A DNA stretch of 46,199 nt from a virus. The notes beneath the pieces were generated by a model. That model saw only the letters and a program-made list of their open reading frames with translations. It had not been told where the DNA came from and searched no databases. The stretch covers positions 1-46,199 of IMG/VR virus record IMGVR_UViG_3300017763_000033, one strand, 5' to 3'. Below are positions 27,421-35,167 of the stretch, piece after piece; position 1 is the first letter of the stretch; each line of letters opens with the position of its first letter. The translations under genes and the position numbers were made by a program.

Positions 27421-29133
27421 ATGGCAAGTATTATTAGGATTAAAAGATCCTCAGGTACTAGCAAACCAGCCAGTTTACAATGGGGTGAACTTGGATACGT
27501 AACTGGTATTGGTAGTTACGGAGGAGTAAATCAATACAAGGATAGAATATTTCTTGGCGATGATGGTACTAACTCCAATCCTGTAGGTGGTTTCTATTAC
27601 ACCTCAATGATGGAGCATACTCCTGGAAATATTCCAGTTGCTTCTCATAACGGAAGAAACCAAGATAGAGGTGTTGTTGCCATTATGGCACCAGCAACTA
27701 ACTCTGGATTGAGTGGTGCAGAATCACTTAAGGTTGATCAATGGAATGTAGATAATATTAGAATTGATGGAAATATAATTTCATCAACTGATACTGATGG
27801 AGATATTAAATTAGATCCTCACGGTTCGGGTGAAATTCATATCCCAGATGATACTTTCCTATCATTTGGTGATGATAAAGATGCAAAATTTGAATATGAT
27901 GAAGACGGGGTTAATCAGTTAACTTATACTGGTGCAGATCTCCGAATTAATGTTGATACAAATTCTTCTGATAAAGATACTGGCGCACTGATTGTAGAAG
28001 GTGGCGTTGGTATTGAAAAAAATGTAAATATTGGTGAAAATATTGCGGTTACCGGTACTTCACAACTCGGTTTAATCAAAATTGATGATAATATTATTTC
28101 CAGTGTTACAGGTAGTAATAATACTATTTTCATTGATCCATATCCCGATGGATTAAGTAATGAAGGTTCTGTTATTATTAAGGGAGACTTGCAAGTTGAT
28201 GGTACAACTACTACCATTAATTCTACAAGTTCTACATTAAATGATCCTATTATGCATCTTGGTGATGTAACCAGCACCAGAACGGTGATGGCAACTCATA
28301 CAAGTGGAACTAATGTAATTACTTTAGATTCGATTGTTGGCATTAACACTGGTGATGTTATTGCACATGCTAACATTCCCAATGCAACAACAGTTTCCTC
28401 TTATAATACGGGAACTAAAGTTGTCACAATGTCAGCAAGTAGTACTTCTGGTATTTCAACAACTGAGCAAGTAACAATTACTCATGCTTACGATAGTAAT
28501 ACTGATAGAGGTATTTCTTTCACATTTAATACTAGTTCTGGAGTATCAAATAATAAAAGTGGTTTCTTTGGTATGGAGGATGACTCCATTGCCACCAGTA
28601 CTGCTGGATTAAATAATCACGGAACTCATGCTGATGATAGTAGAAGATGGGTATATGTTCCCGATGCTGCTATTGCAAATAGTGTTGTATCAGGAACTAA
28701 AGGTTTCCTTGATGTTAAGGGTATTTACTATCAGTCTGGTGATTACGCGACTGGTGGTGTTACATACTTTGATAGCACTGGTCTTCAGAGATCTACTAAT
28801 GCAGTTGCATCTCCAGTCACTACTTCTAAACAGATTCTGACTGCTATTACAAAAGAAACTTTAGTGTTATCAGTTGCAATTACAGTATCTGCTGGTGATA
28901 TTATCAGACAAGATACTTCAAATGCATATGGTGTTGTTGAGACTGGTGTTTCTGGTTCAACAACTGTGAGTTTGATTGGTGTAGAAGGTGGTGGTTTCCA
29001 AACAGGACAAAATCTCAGAAGAGAAGGTCAGAATGGAGTAGTATCAAATCTTGCCTCAACTCCTAATACTGTTACCCCCATATATACTAATAAGCCCCAC
29101 TGGACTTCAACACTTGATGGGGGAATTTTCTGA
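27421..29133 (+). CDS. Tail-fibre-like virion structural protein (570 residues)
   Basis: The start IIRIKRSSGTSKPASLQWGE and the following GELGY and RIFLGDDG segments are typical of cyanophage fibre N-termini. A repeated unit RIDGNIISSTDTDGDIKLDP (about 112-131) returns as KIDDNIISSVTGSNNTIFID near 220. GALIVEGGVGIEKNVNIGEN at about 187-206 is a further fibre block, and GDLQVDGTTTTINS precedes a Ser/Thr-rich beta region. These are trimer-type beta repeats, which supports a fibre or fibre-like spike on the baseplate. The protein ends LDGGIF with no recognisable chaperone or collagen-like tip, so receptor binding may lie elsewhere. Role likely; exact T4 counterpart unknown. Confidence 0.75.
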   Translation: MASIIRIKRSSGTSKPASLQWGELGYVTGIGSYGGVNQYKDRIFLGDDGTNSNPVGGFYYTSMMEHTPGNIPVASHNGRNQDRGVVAIMAPATNSGLSGAESLKVDQWNVDNIRIDGNIISSTDTDGDIKLDPHGSGEIHIPDDTFLSFGDDKDAKFEYDEDGVNQLTYTGADLRINVDTNSSDKDTGALIVEGGVGIEKNVNIGENIAVTGTSQLGLIKIDDNIISSVTGSNNTIFIDPYPDGLSNEGSVIIKGDLQVDGTTTTINSTSSTLNDPIMHLGDVTSTRTVMATHTSGTNVITLDSIVGINTGDVIAHANIPNATTVSSYNTGTKVVTMSASSTSGISTTEQVTITHAYDSNTDRGISFTFNTSSGVSNNKSGFFGMEDDSIATSTAGLNNHGTHADDSRRWVYVPDAAIANSVVSGTKGFLDVKGIYYQSGDYATGGVTYFDSTGLQRSTNAVASPVTTSKQILTAITKETLVLSVAITVSAGDIIRQDTSNAYGVVETGVSGSTTVSLIGVEGGGFQTGQNLRREGQNGVVSNLASTPNTVTPIYTNKPHWTSTLDGGIF

Positions 29134-29141
29134 GGTAATTA

Positions 29142-29327
29142 ATGGAAAATCAAAGTGAAGTGGATGTCAACGTTCTTATCAAGATTTATAATTCTAAATT
29201 AGCAGCAGTATCAAATCAAAATATTCTTCTTGAGGCAAAGTTAGCAACTTTAACTCAAGATTTTCAGGAGCAGATGGATACTTTGCTAGAAGAAAACGCT
29301 GACCTCAAAGCAAAATTAGAAAAGTAA
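29142..29327 (+). CDS. Small coiled-coil protein, unknown function
   Basis: This 61-residue protein (MENQSEVDVNVLIKIYNSKL to ENADLKAKLEK) is predicted to be one long helix with heptad leucines across residues 15-60. GAGG lies before the start. It lies between the fibre-like gene and gene 13, and gene 13 begins two bases after its stop. Such short coiled coils may oligomerise or bridge larger virion parts. I know no function, and the coding status rests on position and clean spacing. Confidence 0.62.
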   Translation: MENQSEVDVNVLIKIYNSKLAAVSNQNILLEAKLATLTQDFQEQMDTLLEENADLKAKLEK

Positions 29328-29328
29328 T

Positions 29329-30192
29329 ATGGCAAAACCATCAACTAAGCAAGGACTTATAGATTACTGTTTACGTCAACTTGGTGCTCCAGTGTTGGAA
29401 ATCAACGTGGACGATGATCAAATTGATGATCTAGTTGATGATGCAATTCAATATTTCAATGAACGTCATTTTGACGGTGTTGAAAAGATGTATCTCAAGT
29501 ATAAGATTACTCAAGAAGATATTGATAGAGGAATAGGCGCACAATCTTCTGGTGATAAAACAGTTAATCCTACTGGAGGAGTAGGCATTGTAACTACAAC
29601 TGCAACATCCGTTGGAGTTGCAGCATCAACATTTAATTTTTATGAAAATTCCAATTACATTCAAGTTCCTGATTCAGTAATTGGTATTGAAAAGATTTTT
29701 AAATTTGATACTAGTTCCATTTCTGGTGGAATGTTCAGTATTAAATATCAATTATTTTTAAACGATCTGTATTATTTCAATTCTGTTGAGTTGTTACAAT
29801 ATGCGATGGTAAAATCATATCTTGAAGATATTGACTTTTTACTAACGCCAGATAAACAAGTAAGATTTAATAAGAGACAAAATAGATTATATCTTGATAT
29901 TGATTGGGGTTCACAAAATGTGGATAGTTTTATGGTTATTGAATGTTATAGGGCATTAGATCCAGAATCATTTACAAAGATCTATAACGATAGTTTCTTA
30001 AAAAGATATTTGACTGCTTTGATTAAACGTCAGTGGGGTAGAAATCTCAGCAAGTTTAGAGGAGTTAAACTTCCTGGAGGAATTGAACTTAATGGTGGAG
30101 AAATCCTACAACAAGCAGATCAAGAACTTGCAGAAATCAAATCAAGGATGTCTATGGAATATGAACTTCCACCTCTCGACTTTATTGGATAA
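29329..30192 (+). CDS. 13: Neck protein gp13
   Basis: The 287-residue product (309 in T4) opens with the gp13 pattern: a helix ending YCLRQLGAPVLEINVDDDQI, then DDAIQYFNERHFDGVEKMYL at about 36-55. Later PDSVIGIEKIFKF and FNKRQNRLYLDIDWG are family-like. gp13 with gp14 forms the neck that closes the filled head below the portal and offers a docking site for the tail. Its stop overlaps the gene 14 start as TAATG, which suggests coupled translation and fixed stoichiometry. Identification is firm from sequence and the 13-14-15 order. Confidence 0.92.
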   Translation: MAKPSTKQGLIDYCLRQLGAPVLEINVDDDQIDDLVDDAIQYFNERHFDGVEKMYLKYKITQEDIDRGIGAQSSGDKTVNPTGGVGIVTTTATSVGVAASTFNFYENSNYIQVPDSVIGIEKIFKFDTSSISGGMFSIKYQLFLNDLYYFNSVELLQYAMVKSYLEDIDFLLTPDKQVRFNKRQNRLYLDIDWGSQNVDSFMVIECYRALDPESFTKIYNDSFLKRYLTALIKRQWGRNLSKFRGVKLPGGIELNGGEILQQADQELAEIKSRMSMEYELPPLDFIG

Positions 30193-31655
30193 TGGCACTT
30201 AATCCGTTTTTTCTACAAGGGACTGCATCTGAACAAAGATTAGTCCAAGATATAATTAATGAACACCTGTCGTTTCATGGTGTTGAAGTAACTTATATAC
30301 CAAGAAAATATGTAAATGTAAAAACGATTATTGATGAGGTCCAAACATCAAAATTTGATGATAATTTTGCGATTGAAGCATATGTTAATACGTTTGAGGG
30401 ATATGGTGGAGCAGGAGATATCCTAACAAAGTTTGGTGTAAGTATTAGAGATGAATTAATTCTTACAGTTTCTAAAGAAAGATTTGAAGATTTTATTGCG
30501 CCATTTATGGCAGGTCAGGATGATGGTACAGATACTTCCATTATGCCTACTCCAACTCGTCCTAGAGAAGGAGACTTAATATATTTTCCCTTAGGTCAAA
30601 GATTATTTGAAGTAAAATTTGTTGAACATGAAGATCCCTTTTTTCAGTTAGGAAAAAATTATGTTTATCAACTAAAATGTGAACTCTTTGAATACGAAAA
30701 TGAAGTTATCGATACAAGTATCGAAGGTATTGATACACAAGTTCAAGATGAAGGATATATCACAACGTTGCAATTGATTGGTGTTGGCAAAACTGCTACT
30801 GCCATAGCAAGTATTAATGGATCTGTAACAAGTGGTTACATAAAACAGATATTCCTTAATGATGGTGGAGGTGGATATACTTCTCCCCCTACCATCACAT
30901 TTAGTCCATCACCAACAGGTCAAATTGGTGATGTACCTACTGCAGAAAGTTTTTTAAAAACTAGTGGTGATGTTACTTCTGTTGATAGAATTTCTGTTAC
31001 AAATTCTGGTGCCGGATATACAACTCCACCAACAATCACAATAACTGGTGGCGGTGGTGTTGGAGCAGCTGCAACTGCTTCTATCATAACTAGTGGTCAA
31101 GGTGTAATTAGATTTACTGTTACTGATGGTGGTGTTGGTTATGGGACTGTTCCAATTGTTACTGTTGCAGGTCCACCATCAAGTGGTATTGCTCATACAG
31201 CAGTTGGTATTGCATCTATTGGTAATGTAGGATCTAATATTGTAGTTAAATCCATTTACATCCAAGATCCAGGAAGAGGGTATAGTTCTTCTCCAGAAGT
31301 TACTATTGCGGATCCAGAAATAATATCTGGTGTTGGAACATCATATGTTGGTTTTGGAGGAACATATTTGTTTAATGAAATTATTATTGGTTCTAAATCT
31401 GGATTACAGGCAAGGGTTAAAGAGTGGGATCAAGATAACTTTACTCTGAAGATTGCAAATGTTGGCATAGGTATTACTAGACCTACATTCTATCCTGGAG
31501 AAAACGTGGTTGGTGAGGACTCTGGTGCATCATATCCAGTTAAGATTTATACAGAGGATGATACCTATGATAAATATACCGAGAACGATGAGTTTGAATC
31601 TGCAGCAGACGATATCTTAGACTTCACAGAATCCAATCCATTTGGTACATATTAA
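30192..31655 (+). CDS. 14: Neck protein gp14 with an inserted beta-repeat domain
   Basis: Residues 1-190 match gp14: MALNPFFLQGTASEQRLVQD, VTYIPRKYVNV, GPW-like strands, and FPLGQRLFEVKFVEHEDPFF. T4 gp14 has 256 residues, this one 487. The excess is an insertion at about 195-410 made of four Gly-x-Gly-Tyr beta repeats: GGGGYTSPP (about 226), NSGAGYTTPP (271), GGVGYGTVP (314) and PGRGYSSSP (358). The tail end (about 410-487) returns to an acidic gp14-like sequence. gp14 joins gp13 in the head completion neck, so this version should carry a projecting beta domain on the neck, perhaps acting like whiskers or collar decoration. It is coupled to both neighbours by TAATG overlaps. Confidence 0.9.
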   Translation: MALNPFFLQGTASEQRLVQDIINEHLSFHGVEVTYIPRKYVNVKTIIDEVQTSKFDDNFAIEAYVNTFEGYGGAGDILTKFGVSIRDELILTVSKERFEDFIAPFMAGQDDGTDTSIMPTPTRPREGDLIYFPLGQRLFEVKFVEHEDPFFQLGKNYVYQLKCELFEYENEVIDTSIEGIDTQVQDEGYITTLQLIGVGKTATAIASINGSVTSGYIKQIFLNDGGGGYTSPPTITFSPSPTGQIGDVPTAESFLKTSGDVTSVDRISVTNSGAGYTTPPTITITGGGGVGAAATASIITSGQGVIRFTVTDGGVGYGTVPIVTVAGPPSSGIAHTAVGIASIGNVGSNIVVKSIYIQDPGRGYSSSPEVTIADPEIISGVGTSYVGFGGTYLFNEIIIGSKSGLQARVKEWDQDNFTLKIANVGIGITRPTFYPGENVVGEDSGASYPVKIYTEDDTYDKYTENDEFESAADDILDFTESNPFGTY

Positions 31656-32500
31656 TGTTAGGTTCATATTATTATCATGAAATAATTAGAAAAACGATTA
31701 TATCGTTTGGAACATTATTTAACGATATCCATATCAGGCATACGGATGGTTCTGGTATTGATGCTAGTGATATAAAAGTTCCTCTCGCATATGGACCTAG
31801 CCAAAAGTTTTTGGCAAGAATAACACAACAAGCAGATCTGAATAAAGCAGTTCAGATTACAATGCCAAGAATGTCATTTGAGATGACATCAATACAATAC
31901 GATTCTACTAGAAAATCAAGTTTAGTTCAAACATATAAAACTTGTGATGATGGTGGTAGAGCAAAAAAAGTTTTTATGCCTGTACCATATAATATTGGAT
32001 TTGAACTTAATATTCTTTCAAAATTAAATGATGATGCTCTACAAATTGTAGAACAAATTTTACCATATTTCCAACCACATTTTAATTTAACTGTAGATTT
32101 AATTGATTCAATTGGAGAAAAAAGAGATATTCCAATTATTCTTGAATCTATAGGTTTTCAAGATGATTATGAAGGAAACTTTGATACAAGAAGATCTTTA
32201 ATATACACACTACAATTTACAGCAAAAACTTATCTGTTTGGTCCCATTGCTGATAGTAGTGATGGTCTTATCCGTAAGGTTCAGGTTGATATGTACACAA
32301 GTACAGATATTAAGACCGCTAAGCGTGAGATGAGATATACAGTCACACCAACTGCTAAAGAGGACAAAAATAATGATGGTGTTATTAATGAAGCAGATCA
32401 CAAACTTCTCCAACCTGGAGATAACTTTGGTTTCGATGAAGAATGGGAGTTCTTTGCCGATTCTAAAAATTACTCTCCCTCAAGACAAACTGACATCTAA
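31655..32500 (+). CDS. 15: Tail terminator / proximal sheath stabiliser gp15
   Basis: At 281 residues the product is close to T4 gp15 (272). Characteristic stretches are YYYHEIIRKTIISFGTLFND (5-24), VPLAYGPSQKFLARI, MPRMSFEMTSIQYD and FGPIADSSDGLIRKV. gp15 forms the hexameric ring that caps the tail tube and sheath and binds the gp13/gp14 neck. The ATG overlaps the gene 14 stop as TAATG. Gene 16 starts five bases after its stop, the usual T4 order. No unusual insertion is seen, in contrast to gp14 just upstream. Confidence 0.93.
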   Translation: MLGSYYYHEIIRKTIISFGTLFNDIHIRHTDGSGIDASDIKVPLAYGPSQKFLARITQQADLNKAVQITMPRMSFEMTSIQYDSTRKSSLVQTYKTCDDGGRAKKVFMPVPYNIGFELNILSKLNDDALQIVEQILPYFQPHFNLTVDLIDSIGEKRDIPIILESIGFQDDYEGNFDTRRSLIYTLQFTAKTYLFGPIADSSDGLIRKVQVDMYTSTDIKTAKREMRYTVTPTAKEDKNNDGVINEADHKLLQPGDNFGFDEEWEFFADSKNYSPSRQTDI

Positions 32501-32505
32501 TAATT

Positions 32506-32937
32506 ATGAGTGATAATTATGAATCCATTGACAACGCACTTGATATTGAAAGTAGCATTGTTGAATCTAAACCAATGAAACCTGTTCCTCCTAAGGTGGA
32601 AAAGGATGATATTAAAAAAGACTATGAGTACACAAGAGCAAACTTATATTCATTAATTGAGAAAGGTCAAGAAGCAATAAATGGTATTATGGAACTTGCA
32701 GGTGAAAGTGCAAGTCCTAGAGCATATGAAGTTGCTGGTCAATTAATTAAATCAGTTGCAGATACTACTGATAAGTTAGCAGATCTACAAAAGAAGTTAA
32801 AAGATCTAGAAGAAGATAATATTAAGAAAGGTCCAAATAATGTTACAAATAATGCTTTGTTTGTCGGATCAACAAGTGAGTTATCCAAACTACTGAAGCA
32901 AGGTTTTCTAAATAATACAGAAGATATCTCCAAATAA
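32506..32937 (+). CDS. 16: Terminase small subunit gp16
   Basis: The 143 residues fit T4 gp16 (164). The protein is helical and charged, with a central helical pair YTRANLYSLIEKGQEAINGI and VAGQLIKSVADTTDKLADLQ that gives the coiled-coil oligomerisation core, and a C-terminal segment SSTSELSKLLKQ-like that probably contacts gp17. gp16 forms rings that bind phage DNA and stimulate gp17 ATPase and packaging start. Its stop overlaps the start of an unusual 738-residue gene as TAATG, so the direct 16-17 adjacency of T4 is interrupted here. Identity follows from order and sequence pattern. Confidence 0.9.
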   Translation: MSDNYESIDNALDIESSIVESKPMKPVPPKVEKDDIKKDYEYTRANLYSLIEKGQEAINGIMELAGESASPRAYEVAGQLIKSVADTTDKLADLQKKLKDLEEDNIKKGPNNVTNNALFVGSTSELSKLLKQGFLNNTEDISK

Positions 32938-35153
32938 TGGCAAAGAAATCCTGCAAAAGAGGATATTATTATTGTTATGCTTCTAGTAAGTGTAAAAAAA
33001 TTCCTATGGGATATTTTGTTGGTATGGGTGGTTGGCTTCGTAAGGAAAAAGGTGATGATTCTGATGAAGAAACAAAAAATAATGGTAATGGAGGAAATGG
33101 AAATGGAAATCACTCAAATGGCAATGGAAACGGGGATGGCTCCTCTTCTGATGGAGGTGGTGAAAGCGGCGGAGGTGGCGTCTCTGAAGAATGGAGTGCA
33201 AAGTACAAAAAATCCATCGATTGTGACAATCCAAAAGGATTCTCTCAGAAATCCCATTGTAGGGGTAGGAAGAAAGTGAACGAAGAGAAGAAAGATCACG
33301 AGTATTCCATGGCTCGTTCAGAACTCAAAACTATTAAGAACGCTGCTTCCCGTCTTGAAAAGAAAATGGGTAAAAAGGGCGAAGGTGAACTTAAGGCGTG
33401 GGTTCAATCAAAAATTACCAAGGCAGCAGATTATATTGACACTGCAGCAGATTATGTAACTAATGAGGAAACTATTGCAGAAAAACGTGATGGTAAATCT
33501 GCTAAAGATAAAGGTTATTCTCTTAAAGATTGGTTCAAAGGTGGTGGTTGGGTTCAAGCAGGTGGTAAGTACGATGGAAAACCATGTGCCAAACAACCAG
33601 GACAAAAAACTAAACCATTTTGCCGTGATGCTGATGATCGAGCCAACATGAGCAAGAAAGAGAGAAGCAGAAGAGCAGCAAAGAAACGTAGAGAAGATCC
33701 AAACGCAAATAGGACAGGTAAAGCAAACATGGTATCAGCATCTTACTCAAACTGGAAACAAGACTTAAATCAACTAGATGAGGTCGCTCCATTAGTATAT
33801 GCAGCAGGTGCTGCTGCTCTTGCTGCACCATACCTTATTAAAAAGTTTGTTAAACCAAAAGTAGATAAGATGCTTGATGGTACGACAAAAACTAAACCAT
33901 TATCTAATTCAACATCAAAACCATCATCCCTTCAACAAGCACAACAAAATGCTAGAGATATTGGTAAGATGACAGGAACTTCTGGTTTGATGAATAAGAC
34001 TATTAATACTTCAGATAAAATACAAACCAGATATGATCGTCTCAGAGATGCGATGAGACAATCAGGAATGAAAGGTGCGGATCAAAATATGAATATGCGT
34101 GGAGTTATGATGAAAAATTCATATCAACCAGAAGGTGGATTAGTTGATGAAGGAAATATTGGATACTCCAATCCATCAATCAATGGCAAACCCATTCTAG
34201 ACCGTAAAGGCAAACCCGTGTCTTTCAATAAGGCAGAAACTGAGGATATGAATCGCTATAGGAGAGCAAGTAAAAAAGCGGGTAGAAAAATTTATGCAGA
34301 TGAACCTTTACCTGAAGAAACTGAGATAGTAGATGAGGGTAAGAAAGATGCCTGCTACCATAAAGTCAAGTCCCGTTATTCTGTCTGGCCAAGTGCATAT
34401 GCATCAGGCGCTCTAGTGAAGTGCCGTAAAGTTGGTGCTAAGAATTGGGGTAACAAGACCAAAAACGAAAGTTATGAGTTCTCCAACTGGAGAGATGATT
34501 TCCAGGCAACTGAAGTAGAATCGGTAGATTTGATTTCTAACGAACCACTTCAACCAACTCAAGGTCTTGGTAGTGATATGCTTGATGAGAAAAAAGATAT
34601 ACCATCAGATGTAAAGAATATCGCTAAAGAATTAGACAAAGCAGGTATTTCTGAAGAAAATATTAATGAGAAGTGTTGGAAAGGATATACCAAAAAAGGC
34701 ATGAAGACTATGTTTGGAAAGAGGTATCCAAACTGCGTAAAGAAAGAAGAAGTTGAAATTCAAGAAGCAATTCCTGAATATGGGAAATATGATTCTGCTA
34801 TGGACAAGATTAGAAAAAAATCTTTTACCGGACGAGAATTGATTAATGCATTAAAAACAGCTGCTAAATTGAGACCTACTGAAAAAAAAGTAGTGAGTGA
34901 AGACTGGCAGAAGTCGAACCGCAAAGATGGTGTTGATGGTATGAGTCAAAAATCTGTCAATGCTTATAAAAGTGAAAATCCAGGTTCAAAGTTACAGACT
35001 GCGGTAACTGGCAAAAATCCTAAAGGTAAAGACAAAAAGAGACGTAAGTCTTTCTGTGCCAGATCTAAGGGTCAAAAAGATATGCACAACATTGATTGTT
35101 CTAAGACACCAGATAAGAAAATCTGTAAGGCACGTAAACGTTGGAGATGTTGA
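32937..35153 (+). CDS. Modular cysteine-rich protein between terminase subunits (738 residues)
   Basis: No function is recognised. The protein is a string of short modules: a Cys cluster (C6, C13, C19) then GMGGWLRKEK; a Gly/Asn/Ser linker (about 49-82); a Cys pair C96/C108; a helical module at 121-174 ending WVQSKITKAADYIDTAADYV; a basic module at 194-253 with KDWFKGGGWVQAGGKYDGKP; SASYSNWKQDL; a hydrophobic, possibly membrane-active stretch PLVYAAGAAALAAPYLIKKF (274-293); CYHKVKSRYSVWPSAYASGA with C473/C496; YEFSNWRDDF; C580/C600 in a GMKTMFGKRYPNC unit; and a C-terminal basic unit with four Cys ending at C738. I recall several of these units recurring in other marine phage proteins (the last resembles DUF6321). 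It is very basic overall, which fits DNA or RNA contact, or an internal head protein. TAATG overlap with gene 16. Confidence 0.75.
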   Translation: MAKKSCKRGYYYCYASSKCKKIPMGYFVGMGGWLRKEKGDDSDEETKNNGNGGNGNGNHSNGNGNGDGSSSDGGGESGGGGVSEEWSAKYKKSIDCDNPKGFSQKSHCRGRKKVNEEKKDHEYSMARSELKTIKNAASRLEKKMGKKGEGELKAWVQSKITKAADYIDTAADYVTNEETIAEKRDGKSAKDKGYSLKDWFKGGGWVQAGGKYDGKPCAKQPGQKTKPFCRDADDRANMSKKERSRRAAKKRREDPNANRTGKANMVSASYSNWKQDLNQLDEVAPLVYAAGAAALAAPYLIKKFVKPKVDKMLDGTTKTKPLSNSTSKPSSLQQAQQNARDIGKMTGTSGLMNKTINTSDKIQTRYDRLRDAMRQSGMKGADQNMNMRGVMMKNSYQPEGGLVDEGNIGYSNPSINGKPILDRKGKPVSFNKAETEDMNRYRRASKKAGRKIYADEPLPEETEIVDEGKKDACYHKVKSRYSVWPSAYASGALVKCRKVGAKNWGNKTKNESYEFSNWRDDFQATEVESVDLISNEPLQPTQGLGSDMLDEKKDIPSDVKNIAKELDKAGISEENINEKCWKGYTKKGMKTMFGKRYPNCVKKEEVEIQEAIPEYGKYDSAMDKIRKKSFTGRELINALKTAAKLRPTEKKVVSEDWQKSNRKDGVDGMSQKSVNAYKSENPGSKLQTAVTGKNPKGKDKKRRKSFCARSKGQKDMHNIDCSKTPDKKICKARKRWRC

Positions 35154-35167
35154 ATTAGGTTTTTATT

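Noticed and set aside
27924-28277. Minus-strand ORF of 117 residues opposite the fibre-like gene
   Set aside because: No domain, ribosome site or promoter is seen, and it is fully inside a well-supported + strand gene.
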